Shown: piece after piece, positions 8,890 through 17,076 of the stretch
Position numbering within the stretch: position 1 is the stretch's first letter
Layout of the letters: each line of letters opens with the position of its first letter
NCBI RefSeq assembly: GCF_019443325.1
Contig: NZ_CP080383.1
Coordinates: forward strand, 620,001-684,000
Direction: 5' to 3'
Origin: Cryobacterium sp. PAMC25264
GTDB taxonomy: Bacteria; Actinomycetota; Actinomycetes; Actinomycetales; Microbacteriaceae
DNA: 64,000 nt
Program-made: the position numbers and the translations under genes
Notes under the pieces: generated by a model
The model's input: the letters and a program-made list of their open reading frames with translations, nothing else
Told to the model about the DNA's origin: nothing
Database searches by the model: none

Positions 8890-10325
8890 GGCTCTTCTGA
8901 CATATCCGTGGGTGGTTTCCGCGTGGCTTAACGAGCGCACGCCGCTTTCTGTCTAGGTTTCTGACTGTCAAAGGTTGGAAACTGAAGAACGGAAAACGGC
9001 GTGCGTACTGCAAGGATATGGCGGACTCTGCTCGGTGTCGAAAAGACCATCGTTGACGACGTCGATTACGACGACGATGCGGGCGTTTTGGTCGTCGCGG
9101 TCCGGCCGATGAAAGCGGCCCGGAACCGGTGTGGGCTGTGCCACCGGCGCAGCCCAGGCTACGACCGTGGTGAGGGTCGACGACGCTGGCGGAGCCTGGA
9201 TGCTGGCATCATCCAGGTCGTTCTCGAGGCAGACGCCCGCCGGGTGGCGTGCCGTGAGCATGGCGTCACGGTCGCGTCGGTGCCGTGGGCTCGGCACCAG
9301 GCCGGACATACCTACCTCTTCGACGACCACGTCGCGTGGCTGGCTACGCAGTCTTCCAAGACCGCGGTTACCGCGTTGATGCGCATCGCTTGGCGCACCG
9401 TCGGCGCGATCGTCACCCGGGTCTGGGACGACGCCGCGACCCTGCACGACCCGTTCGATGGCCTCACCCGCATCGGGATCGATGAGATCTCCTACAAGCG
9501 TGGCCACAAGTTCCTCACCATCGTCGTGGACCACGACACCGGCCGTCTCGTCTGGGCTGCACCGGGCCAAGACAAAGCCACCCTCGGCACGTTCTTCGAC
9601 GCCCTCGGCCCCGAGCGTTCCGCACAGATCACGCATGTTTCCGCGGACGGTGCGGCCTGGATCGCCAACGTTGTCGCGGCCCGCTGCCCGAACGCGGTGC
9701 GCTGCGCGGACCCGTTCCACGTCGTCAAATGGGCCACCGAAGCCCTCGACGAAGTCCGCCGCGCAGCCTGGAACGACGCCCGCAAAGCCGCCCGCATCAA
9801 TGACGCCGCGCGGGGCCGCGGCCGACCCCGGAACGGAGCCCCCGAACGCCCCGACAGCGCTCGCGCGGCCGGCATCAGAAACAGCCGTTATGCGCTCTGG
9901 AAAAACCCCGAGAACCTCACCGAGAAACAACAAACCAAGCTGGCCTGGATCGTCCAAACCGACCCCCGACTGGCCCGCGCCTACTACCTCAAAGAAGGCC
10001 TCAGAGTCATCTTCAAACTCCCGCTCGACCAGGCCAAGGAAGCCCTCGACAAATGGGTCGCCTGGGCTCGCCGCTGCCGCATCCCCGCGTTCGTGAAGCT
10101 GCAACGAAGCATCGTGAAGCACCGCGTCGCGATCCTCGCCTCGATAGAACACAACCTCTCCAACGGCCGCATCGAATCCATGAACACCAAAATCAGACTC
10201 CTCACCAGAATCGCGTTCGGCTTCGCCTCACCTGACGCCCTCATCAGCCTCGCCATGCTCAGCCTCGGCGGCCACCGACCAGCCCTCCCGGGCCGGAAAT
10301 GACCCACGGAAGAGTCAGGAGAGCC
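8890..10325 (+). mobile_element. Complete ISL3-family insertion sequence, 1436 bp
   Basis: The 24-bp imperfect terminal inverted repeats at 8890-8913 and 10302-10325 both begin GGCTCT and end CCGTGGGT when read inward. They differ at four positions. Immediately outside lie identical 8-bp direct repeats, GATTTTTG, at 8882-8889 and 10326-10333, the target duplication length typical of ISL3. The single gene inside is an intact ISL3 transposase. Perfect flanks and an intact gene suggest recent insertion. The target is the right arm of a palindromic terminator-like repeat, so no coding gene was hit. Confidence 0.95.
9001..10302 (+). CDS. ISL3-family transposase
   Basis: 433-residue DDE transposase that would move the surrounding IS. 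The N-terminus carries a cysteine-rich zinc-finger-like segment (CGLC at about residues 40-43, then a CREHG motif). The DDE_Tnp_ISL3 core follows: first Asp in GIDEISYKRG (about residue 161), second Asp in SADGAAW (about residue 217), and the Glu in the GRIESMNTK region (about residue 392) before the family's RIAFGF motif. The start is GTG at 9001 with only a weak ribosome site. The stop codon TGA ends at 10302, the first base of the right inverted repeat. It looks intact and full length. Confidence 0.93.
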   Translation: MRTARIWRTLLGVEKTIVDDVDYDDDAGVLVVAVRPMKAARNRCGLCHRRSPGYDRGEGRRRWRSLDAGIIQVVLEADARRVACREHGVTVASVPWARHQAGHTYLFDDHVAWLATQSSKTAVTALMRIAWRTVGAIVTRVWDDAATLHDPFDGLTRIGIDEISYKRGHKFLTIVVDHDTGRLVWAAPGQDKATLGTFFDALGPERSAQITHVSADGAAWIANVVAARCPNAVRCADPFHVVKWATEALDEVRRAAWNDARKAARINDAARGRGRPRNGAPERPDSARAAGIRNSRYALWKNPENLTEKQQTKLAWIVQTDPRLARAYYLKEGLRVIFKLPLDQAKEALDKWVAWARRCRIPAFVKLQRSIVKHRVAILASIEHNLSNGRIESMNTKIRLLTRIAFGFASPDALISLAMLSLGGHRPALPGRK

Positions 10326-10368
10326 GATTTTTGGGGCTTAACTCACAGTTCGCGGGGGAGGGGAGAGG

Positions 10369-11669
10369 TTAGGCGAAGAGGGGCGCTCCCACGTAGCTGC
10401 CCGTGGCGGCGCCCGGCGGCACCGCGAAGAGGGCCGAGCCGACGTGCTTGAGGTACTCGTTCATGGCGTCGTGCCTGGCCAGGTTGAGCTGCACGGTCGA
10501 GAAGCTCTGCGGCGTGCGCTGGAAGCTGATGAAGAACAGGCCCGCGTCCAACCGGCCGAGCGAGTCGTTGCCGTCGACGAAGTTGTACCCGCGGCGGAGG
10601 ATCCGGATCCCGTCGTTCTGGGTGGGGTGGGCCAGCCGCACATGCGATGCCTCGTCGATCAGCGGCAGATCTCCCGGCCCGCGATCTCGAAGTCTGGTTC
10701 GGTGAACTCGGTCCCTCCCGACAGCGGAGCGCCCTCGCCCTTGGTGCGGCCGATCACCCGTTCCTGCTCACGCAGGCTGCTGCGGTCCCACGTCTCGATG
10801 GTCATGCGGATGCGCCGAGCCACCAGGTAGGACCCGCCGGCCAGCCAAGCGGGCCCGTCCGCCGAGCCCACCCAGAGGTGTTCCGTGGCCGCGGCGGGCT
10901 CCTCGGCCTTGATGTTGGCGGTGCCGTCCTTGAACCCGAACAGGTTGCGCGGGGTGGCCTGGCTCGTGCTCGTGGACGAGGTGCGCCCGAAGCCGAGTTG
11001 CGACCAGCGCAGGGCGGCCCGGCCGAACGCGATGCGGGAGAGGTTGCGGATGGCGTGCACCGCTATCTGCGGATCGTTGGCACAGGCCTGGATACAGAGG
11101 TCGCCGCCGCTCCGGGCGTCATCGAGCATGTCGCCCGGGAAGTGCGGAAGATCCACCAGCTCGGCCGGCTGCCGGGCGGCGAGCCCGAACCGGTCCACGC
11201 CGGACGCTGTGCAGAAGAGGCTGGGGCCGAACCCGAAGGTGATCGTGAGGCCCGAAGCCGGGAGGCCGACGGCCTCGCCGGTGTCCTCCGGCGGGGCGTC
11301 ATAGGGGCCGTTGACCGCGCCGTAGTCCCCGATGTCCTGCCCGGCGGTCATCGCGGCGGCCGCGACGCTCCAGTCCTGCAACAACTCGATGAGGTCAGCC
11401 CGGCTGGTGCCGTCGGTGACGTCGAATGCGGCGAAGTGCAACCGGTCCTGCGCCGGGGTGAGGATGCCGGCCTGGTGTTTTCCATAGAACGGGTACACGG
11501 CCGTCGCCGCCGTCTCGGCGGCGGGGGCCAGGGCCGCTGACACCGCCCGGTCGCCGGCGAAGCCCAGGCCCAGCCCAGCCACGCCCGCCCCCGCGAGGCC
11601 GAGCAGTCCGCGCCGGGACAGCCCGCGGGGCGCCGGCGCATCCGGTGTCGGCTGGGGGGAGTCGGTCAT
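10369..11669 (-). pseudogene. efeB: EfeB, Tat-exported DyP-type heme peroxidase/deferrochelatase, frameshifted
   Basis: Third gene of the EfeUOB iron uptake operon. The N-terminus has a twin-arginine signal (SRRGLLGLAGAG, about residues 18-29). The DyP motif GFKDGTANI carries the conserved Asp. The frame is then lost near 10668-10671 and would stop at 10659 after 336 residues. Resuming in the -1 frame gives DLPLIDEASHVRLAHP and on to a normal C-terminus ending at 10369. Adding one G in the CCGGGAG run restores a 433-residue protein. The lost part contains the proximal heme-ligand His (SHVRLAHP) and the ILRRG segment, so a truly truncated product would not be a heme peroxidase. It may be a sequencing error rather than a dead gene; three neighbouring genes show the same defect. 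It starts 14 bases after efeO. Confidence 0.85.
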
Positions 11670-11683
11670 CTGCTGGTCTTTCG

Positions 11684-12853
11684 TTAGAGCACGAGCGTAG
11701 CGGTGAGCTGGTTGAGCGGCTCGCCGAGGGCGTTCACCTGGTCGGCGAATGCCTTGATCTCGGCGGGGCTCAGGTCGGTGTACAGAGTGAAGCCGTCGCC
11801 GACGCGCTGGGCGTCGAGGAGCTTCTGCAGTGAAGCGAACTCGGTGTCCAGCTTGGTGGCCAGGTCAGGGTCTTCCTCGACCAGGATGTCGCGCACGCCG
11901 TCGTAGAGCACCGTGGCGCCGTCGATGTTGGCCTGGAAGTCCCAGAGGTCGGTGTGCGACCAGAATTCTTCCTCACCGGTGACCTTGCCCGTTGCGACCT
12001 CATCGAGCAGCCCGATGGCGCCGTTGGTCTGCTGGGACAGGGTGAAGCTGAGGTCCTGCACCTTCTCGTTCAGCGTGGTGGTGTCGGCCACGAGCAGCGT
12101 GGCCAAGTTCTGGCGCTGCTCGGGCGTGTACGCGGCGAAGCCCGGCTTGGCCTCGGCCGGCCAGAGGTCCTTCTCTATGGCGTGCCAGCCGGTCCAGTCC
12201 TGGCCCTCTTCGAGGTCGGCCTCGCGCAGGTCGAGCTGCGGGTCGAGGTCACCGAACGATTCGGCGACGGTCTCCACGCGCTCCCAGTGCGCTCGGGTCG
12301 CCGCGTACAAGGCACGCGCCGTGTCGTCGTCGTTGGCGACATAGGCGTCTGCGAACGCCTGGGTACCGGTGAGGAGCTGGGCGACCTGGTCGCGCACGTA
12401 GGCCGCGTAGTTGGCGTTGGCGACCTGCACCTGGGCGTCCAGGTCGGCGTCCACCGCCACGTCGTCACCGGAGTCGGTGACGGTGAACGCGGTCTTGTCG
12501 ATGCCGTCGCCGGTCATGCCGGGCTTGCAGCTGGTGATGTAGCTGCCGGCGGCGAGCTGCACGACGAGGTCGCGACTAAGGCCCGGGCCGATGTTCTCGG
12601 CCTCTCCGACGATGCGCAGTCCGTCTTCGGCGAGCAGGTAGAACTCGGTGACCTGGTCGCCCGAGTTGGTGACCGTGAAGCTGATGTTGCCGGCGGGAGC
12701 TTCGGCGGCGGAGACCGTGCAGGCATCCGCGCTGCTGTCGACGGTGAGGGCCTGGCCGGAGCCGCCGGCTGATCCGGCGTTGGCGACGCAGCCGGTGAGG
12801 GCGAGCAGTGCGCCGGCGGAGGCGGCGACGAGGGGGAGGAGGCGGGCGCGCAT
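11684..12853 (-). CDS. efeO: EfeO, iron-binding lipoprotein of the EfeUOB system
   Basis: 389-residue envelope protein that is thought to capture iron and pass it to the permease EfeU. The lipobox LTGC puts the lipidated Cys at residue 22. A cupredoxin-like domain follows (about residues 35-125, with the TEFYLL and SYITSCKPG segments), then the imelysin/M75 domain with its metal-site motif HAIEKDLW (HxxE, about residue 226). The length is normal for the two-domain form. The ATG at 12853 has AAGGA a few bases upstream. It lies 27 bases after efeU and 14 before efeB, so the three form one operon. Confidence 0.93.
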   Translation of the reverse strand: MRARLLPLVAASAGALLALTGCVANAGSAGGSGQALTVDSSADACTVSAAEAPAGNISFTVTNSGDQVTEFYLLAEDGLRIVGEAENIGPGLSRDLVVQLAAGSYITSCKPGMTGDGIDKTAFTVTDSGDDVAVDADLDAQVQVANANYAAYVRDQVAQLLTGTQAFADAYVANDDDTARALYAATRAHWERVETVAESFGDLDPQLDLREADLEEGQDWTGWHAIEKDLWPAEAKPGFAAYTPEQRQNLATLLVADTTTLNEKVQDLSFTLSQQTNGAIGLLDEVATGKVTGEEEFWSHTDLWDFQANIDGATVLYDGVRDILVEEDPDLATKLDTEFASLQKLLDAQRVGDGFTLYTDLSPAEIKAFADQVNALGEPLNQLTATLVL

Positions 12854-12880
12854 GGGTGTCCTTAGGAGGGAGGGCAGGGG

Positions 12881-13738
12881 TCAGTGGGCGGCGACCGCGG
12901 AGGCGGTCTGCCGAGGGGCCGCGGCGCGGGCCGGGGTCTTGGTGCGGCTTTTCACGATGAAGAGCGTGAGGGTGGGTACCAGGTAAGCAAGCCACACGGC
13001 CAGTTCGAGCCACGTGGTGGCCGGCGAGAAGTTGAGAGTGCCCTTGAGCAGGGTTCCGTACCAGCTGTCCGGCGGGATCACGGCCGAGACGTTGAACGCG
13101 AGGGCGTTCAGCCCGGGCAGGATGCCGGCCTCCTGCAGGTCGTGCACGCCGTAGGAGAGCACCCCGGCGGCGACCACGATGAGAATGGCGCCGGTCCAGG
13201 TGAAGAAGCGGCTCAGGTTGATCTTGAGCATGCCGGCGTAGATCAGAGCGCCCAAGCCGACGGCGGTGAGGATGCCCAGACTCGCGCCGATCAGCGGCAG
13301 TGTCGTCTCGCCGGTGGCCTGCACGGCCGCCCAGATGAACAGGGCGGTCTCGATGCCCTCGCGGCCGACGGCGAGGAAGGCGACGAGCACCAGGCCCAGG
13401 CCGGTACCCACCAGGTGCTTGTCGATGCTGCCGTGCAGGTGGCCCTTGAGGTCGCGGGCGGTGCGCAGCATCCAGAACACCATCCAGGTGACCAAGCCGG
13501 TCGCGATGATGGAGAGCAGTCCGCCGATGGTCTCCTGGGCGGCGAAGCTCAGCCCGTAGGTGCCGAAGGTGAGGATGGCGCCCAGCAGGAGCGCCAGCAG
13601 GACGGCCAGGCCGACCCCGGTCCAGAGCCGGGGCAGCACGTCGCGGCGGCCGATCTTGACCACATAGGCGATCAGGATCGTCACGATCAGCGCGGCTTCG
13701 AGGCCTTCACGCAGGCCGATCAGGTAGTTTGCGAGCAC
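12881..13738 (-). CDS. efeU: EfeU, FTR1-family iron permease
   Basis: 285-residue inner-membrane iron permease with seven predicted helices. Both hallmark iron-binding motifs are present: REGLE in helix 1 (LREGLEAALIV, about residues 9-19) and REGIE in helix 4 (GREGIETALF, about residue 125). The start is GTG at 13738 behind a GGGAAG-like site. It is the promoter-proximal gene of efeUOB, and a DtxR/IdeR-type operator lies 44 bases upstream, so it should be repressed when iron is plentiful. In this system the peroxidase EfeB is thought to supply the oxidation that drives uptake; that gene is broken here as written. Confidence 0.94.
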   Translation of the reverse strand: MLANYLIGLREGLEAALIVTILIAYVVKIGRRDVLPRLWTGVGLAVLLALLLGAILTFGTYGLSFAAQETIGGLLSIIATGLVTWMVFWMLRTARDLKGHLHGSIDKHLVGTGLGLVLVAFLAVGREGIETALFIWAAVQATGETTLPLIGASLGILTAVGLGALIYAGMLKINLSRFFTWTGAILIVVAAGVLSYGVHDLQEAGILPGLNALAFNVSAVIPPDSWYGTLLKGTLNFSPATTWLELAVWLAYLVPTLTLFIVKSRTKTPARAAAPRQTASAVAAH

Positions 13739-13781
13739 GGTGCTTCCCGGTCGTCGAGGATGAGTTGGAATGTCGAACGAT

Positions 13782-13799
13782 GGTAAGGCTAACCTTACC
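13782..13799 (-). promoter_or_regulatory. DtxR/IdeR-type iron box upstream of efeU
   Basis: GGTAAGGCTAACCTTACC is an almost perfect palindrome: 7-bp arms GGTAAGG and CCTTACC around CTAA. It shares the core AGGCTAACCT with the known actinobacterial iron-box consensus TTAGGTTAGGCTAACCTAA. It is placed 44 bases before the efeU GTG, where a repressor would block the promoter. Confidence 0.85.
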
Positions 13800-13928
13800 C
13801 ATTCACTCTACGGAAGATGCACGGGCGTGTCCAGCTAGGATTTTCACAGAATCACGGCCGGCGTTCTGCACCGTACGTTGTCCCCGCCCGTCGGCGTTCC
13901 GCGCCCGTTCTCTGCACAGGAGTCACCC

Positions 13929-14894
13929 ATGGTCATGTCCGGAAGCGGCGAACGGGTGGTCTTCGTGGTGGATGCCCCCGGCGACGAGGCCCTACTCACG
14001 GGCGGAACGATCGCCCGGCTCCTCCACGACGACGCCGAGGTCACGGTTCTGTTCGGGGCGGCGCTGGCGGGGCTCGCGCCGGATGCCGCCGCCGTCGCGG
14101 CCGCCCGCACCTCGCTCGGTGAGGACGACCCGGCGCGGTGGCGGGTCCTCACCGCCCGGCCGGAGGTCGACACCCGGGATGTTCTCGGCGCGGCCCTGAC
14201 CGAGGCACACGCCACGGCCGTGGTCATCGCCGCCGCCGACCGTGACCTCCGCCAGGCCGCCATCGACGCCGCCGGGGATCACGGGGTGCCCGTCTTCGTC
14301 AGCAGCCGGGTGTCCCAGTCCACGGGGCACCGCCTCACCGCGGTCGACGTGAGCGACCAGGTGGACCGGAAGATGCACGCCTTGAGCGCCTACCCGAACC
14401 GCTGGAGCGTCGACGGTCACCTGGTGCGTCACGTTGATGGCAGTGAAGTTCTCGTCACGGGCACCGAGACGTTCCTGCGGGGACCGGCGACGCCGCATCC
14501 GGCCGACCCCGAGCCGCCCACCAGGGCCACGAGGCTGCTCGCCACCCTGATGGGACTGGCCGCCGGCGTGCTTTTCGGGGTGCTGGGAACGGTGGCCCAC
14601 CAGACCACGTTCTCGCTCGGGTCGGTCACGGTACCGATCGGGCTGGTCCTGGCGCTGCTGGCGGCTGGATCGCTGCTGTTTGGCCTGCGCCTGGTGGTCG
14701 GTGACCGCCTCGTGGTGGGCGCGGCGGCCCTCGGCCTGCTGCTCACGGTCTTCCTGCTGTCGCTCCGCAGCACCGGCGGCTCGGTCCTCGTGCCATCCGG
14801 CGTGCTCGGCTCGGTGTGGACGATCGTTCCTGCGCTCTTCGCCGCGCTCGTTCTTGCGTGGCCCCGAATTCCCGCCAGAGCACCGACGGCGTAG
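13929..14894 (+). CDS. PIG-L/LmbE-like domain lacking the active site, fused to a membrane domain
   Basis: 321 residues from the ATG at 13929, which has AGGAG 6 bases upstream (the frame is open back to 13878 but without a ribosome site). The first 200 residues resemble the PIG-L/MshB deacetylase fold (VVDAPGDEALLTGGTIARL against the usual AHPDDE then GGTIARL). The zinc His and catalytic Asp of HPDDE are replaced (APGDE), and no HPDH zinc motif is visible near residue 105. The last 120 residues form four membrane helices, like the small membrane proteins (DUF6113, from memory) found between mshB and fdxA elsewhere. A fusion of the two is my inference. It is unlikely to deacetylate anything. 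The fdxA gene follows 36 bases later. Confidence 0.6.
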   Translation: MVMSGSGERVVFVVDAPGDEALLTGGTIARLLHDDAEVTVLFGAALAGLAPDAAAVAAARTSLGEDDPARWRVLTARPEVDTRDVLGAALTEAHATAVVIAAADRDLRQAAIDAAGDHGVPVFVSSRVSQSTGHRLTAVDVSDQVDRKMHALSAYPNRWSVDGHLVRHVDGSEVLVTGTETFLRGPATPHPADPEPPTRATRLLATLMGLAAGVLFGVLGTVAHQTTFSLGSVTVPIGLVLALLAAGSLLFGLRLVVGDRLVVGAAALGLLLTVFLLSLRSTGGSVLVPSGVLGSVWTIVPALFAALVLAWPRIPARAPTA

Positions 14895-14930
14895 ACTGGC
14901 CACTTAGTTCGTGAAGGGAATTCCGCCACT

Positions 14931-15254
14931 GTGACGTATGTGATCGCCCTGCCCTGCGTGGACGTTAAAGACCGTGCCTGCGTCGACGAATGTCCCGTCG
15001 ACTGCATCTACGAGGGCGAACGCTCCCTCTATATCCACCCCGACGAGTGCGTGGACTGTGGGGCCTGCGAGCCTGTCTGCCCCGTCGAGGCCATCTACTA
15101 CGAAGACGACCTGCCCGAGCAGTGGGCCGACTACTACAAGGCCAACGTCGAGTTCTTCGACGACATCGGCTCGCCCGGCGGCGCGGCCAAGGTGGGTGTG
15201 ATCGCCAAGGACCACCCGGTGATCTCGGTGCTGCCGCCCCAGGTCCAGCACTAG
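14931..15254 (+). CDS. fdxA: 7Fe ferredoxin (FdxA/FdxC type)
   Basis: 107-residue cytoplasmic electron carrier. The cysteine pattern matches Azotobacter FdI with a one-residue offset: Cys9, 17 and 50 would hold the [3Fe-4S] cluster, and Cys21, 40, 43 and 46 the [4Fe-4S] cluster; Cys25 is the usual free one. The start is GTG at 14931 with GAAGGGA upstream. A TAGACT -10 candidate (14892-14897) overlaps the stop codon of the preceding gene. It lies 2 bases before dapC, an arrangement conserved in actinobacteria (M. tuberculosis Rv1177-Rv1178), although the reason for the linkage is not known to me. Confidence 0.96.
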   Translation: MTYVIALPCVDVKDRACVDECPVDCIYEGERSLYIHPDECVDCGACEPVCPVEAIYYEDDLPEQWADYYKANVEFFDDIGSPGGAAKVGVIAKDHPVISVLPPQVQH

Positions 15255-15256
15255 AC

Positions 15257-16366
15257 GTGCTCAAACCGCTTCCCGACTACCCGTGGGACCAGATGCTGCC
15301 GTTCGCGCAGCAGGCCAAGGCCCACGCCGACGGAATCGTCGACCTGTCGATCGGCTCGCCCGTCGACGCGACCCCGCCCGTCGTGCAGGCCGCTCTGGCC
15401 CACGCGACGGATGCGCACGCCTACCCGCAGACCACCGGAACCCCGGCCTTGCAGCACGCCATCATCGACTGGTACGCCCGCCGCCGCGGTGTGACCGGCC
15501 TGACCGAGCAGAACGTGCTGCCCACCATCGGCTCCAAGGAGCTCGTGGCGCTGCTGCCGTTCATGCTGGGCCTGGGTGAGGGTGACACCATCGTGCACCC
15601 CAGGGCCGCCTACCCCACCTACGCGATCGGCGCGGCCATGGCCGGGGCGGATGCGTTGGCATCCGATGACCCCGCCGAGTGGCCGGCGACGACGAAGCTG
15701 GTCTGGCTGAACAGTCCGGGCAACCCCGACGGGCGGGTGCTGAACGTCGAGTTCCTCCGTGCCGCGGTGGCCCGCGCCCGGGAGCTGGGCGCCGTGATCG
15801 TCAACGACGAGTGCTACGCCGAACTCGGTTGGGATGCGCCGTGGGACGCCGAGGCGATCCCGAGCATCCTGGACCCCCGGGTGACCGACGGCGACACCCG
15901 AAACATCGTGGCCATCTACTCGCTGAGCAAACAGTCCAACATGGCCGGCTACCGCGGCGCGTTCGCCGCCGGCTGTGACGCCGTGCTCGGCCGTCTGCTC
16001 ACCGTGCGCAAGCACGCCGGCCTCATGCTGCCCGCCCCGCTGCAGGCCGCCATGGTGGCGGCCCTGGGTGATGACGAGCATGTGAGCCGACAGCGCCAGC
16101 TGTACCGGGCCCGGCGCGAGGTGCTGCTGCCGGCGCTGACGGCCGCGGGCTTCACGATCGAGAACAGCGAAGCCGGCCTGTACCTCTGGGCGACGGCCGG
16201 CGTGGACGCCTGGGACTCGATCCGGCGGCTCGCCGAGCTGGGCATCCTGGCCGGCCCCGGCCCGTTCTACGGCGACTTCTATCCCGAGCACGTGCGGTTC
16301 TCGCTCACCGCCACCGACGAGCGCATCAACGCCGCCGCCGCCCGGCTCCGCGCCTGGGCTGCATAA
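15257..16366 (+). CDS. dapC: N-succinyldiaminopimelate aminotransferase DapC
   Basis: 369-residue PLP-dependent fold-type I aminotransferase. It converts N-succinyl-2-amino-6-ketopimelate to N-succinyl-LL-diaminopimelate with glutamate as amino donor, in lysine/diaminopimelate synthesis. The PLP lysine is Lys225 in SLSKQSNMAGYR; NSPGNPDG (about residue 153) and the C-terminal VRFSLTATD with the carboxylate-binding Arg are also visible. The start is GTG at 15257, two bases after the fdxA stop; no ATG is available and the frame upstream is the shadow of fdxA. dapD and dapE, the flanking steps of the pathway, lie 2 to 4 kb downstream in the same window. Confidence 0.92.
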   Translation: MLKPLPDYPWDQMLPFAQQAKAHADGIVDLSIGSPVDATPPVVQAALAHATDAHAYPQTTGTPALQHAIIDWYARRRGVTGLTEQNVLPTIGSKELVALLPFMLGLGEGDTIVHPRAAYPTYAIGAAMAGADALASDDPAEWPATTKLVWLNSPGNPDGRVLNVEFLRAAVARARELGAVIVNDECYAELGWDAPWDAEAIPSILDPRVTDGDTRNIVAIYSLSKQSNMAGYRGAFAAGCDAVLGRLLTVRKHAGLMLPAPLQAAMVAALGDDEHVSRQRQLYRARREVLLPALTAAGFTIENSEAGLYLWATAGVDAWDSIRRLAELGILAGPGPFYGDFYPEHVRFSLTATDERINAAAARLRAWAA

Positions 16367-16412
16367 CTCCTCCGGACGTTGTGCTCACCGCCGGGCTGCT
16401 TAGGCTGGGGGC

Positions 16413-16787
16413 ATGGCTGACAGCATCGACCTGGGCAGTGGCGGCGCACCAGTCGACGGGTACGCAGCGGGCGTCGCGGCCCTGCACGACCTCGTCGCCG
16501 AGCTGCCGCCGCGGCCGCCCGTGACCCAGGGGCGGATGTTCAACGGCGACGGCCTGCGGGTGCGGGGCCGGATGTTCGCCTTCATCGGCCGCAACGGTGA
16601 CCTCGTCGTCAAACTCCCGGAACCGAGGGTGCGCCAACTGGTGGACCAGAACACGGGGACAGCCGTCGTGATGGGCACCCGCACCATGCGCGAATGGGTG
16701 CGGGTTTCGGCCGACGCCGGGGTGGGCCGGTGGAGCGAGGCGCTCGAGGAGGCCCACGGCTTCGCGCTCACGCTCACACCGTCTTGA
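16413..16787 (+). CDS. TfoX N-terminal-like small protein
   Basis: 124 residues. The centre (GRMFNGDGLRVRGRMFAFIG, then LVVKLPEPRVRQLV and TRTMREWVRV) looks like the TfoX_N/YjbR-type fold, a small cytoplasmic domain of unknown biochemistry. The ATG at 16413 has no separate leader: TAGGCT (16401-16406) lies exactly six bases before it, so the mRNA is probably leaderless. It stands alone between dapC and gltA. The remainder up to gltA (16788-17076) shows no gene. Confidence 0.7.
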   Translation: MADSIDLGSGGAPVDGYAAGVAALHDLVAELPPRPPVTQGRMFNGDGLRVRGRMFAFIGRNGDLVVKLPEPRVRQLVDQNTGTAVVMGTRTMREWVRVSADAGVGRWSEALEEAHGFALTLTPS

Positions 16788-17076
16788 GCCGCGACGGAAC
16801 CCGTGACTGAGCCCGCGACGGCTGGCGCCGAGCAGGATCGGGTCCTTCGGCCCTAGCGCTTTCCGAACCGGCAGGGCGCCCGGAAACCCGGTGTCCACCT
16901 GGTGGAGCCGGCTGTAGCGGAGTGCCAACAGGAGCCGTGCGATGTTGGCGGATGCAACAGTATGCCCCTCGGCGGAATAGGCTGTAAGCGGGTTATCGTT
17001 GCCAAGCACCACGAGCGTGCTGCGGCGGACCGCCACAGACCAACAGCCGAAAGGCTTTGAAATCCAGGGAGGCGCC

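Larger units (their letters stand above)
8849..10355. repeat. Palindromic repeat element, copy A, split by the IS element
   Basis: The left arm (about 8849-8880) runs CCGCGAACCGTGAG and on to AAAGCCCCAAAAATCC. The right arm consists of 8881-8889 plus 10334-10355, ending CTCACAGTTCGCGG. If the IS and one copy of its 8-bp duplication are removed, the two arms form a nearly perfect palindrome of about 63 bases, like the copies at 18421, 63120 and 63577. It sat between the convergent ends of the lipoprotein gene (stop at 8832) and efeB (stop at 10369), so it probably terminated both. Confidence 0.85.

Noticed and set aside
10659..10671. Programmed -1 frameshifting in efeB
   Set aside because: No X-XXY-YYZ heptamer and no downstream stem are visible at the junction, and other efeB genes are not frameshifted. 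The same defect in three neighbouring genes points elsewhere.
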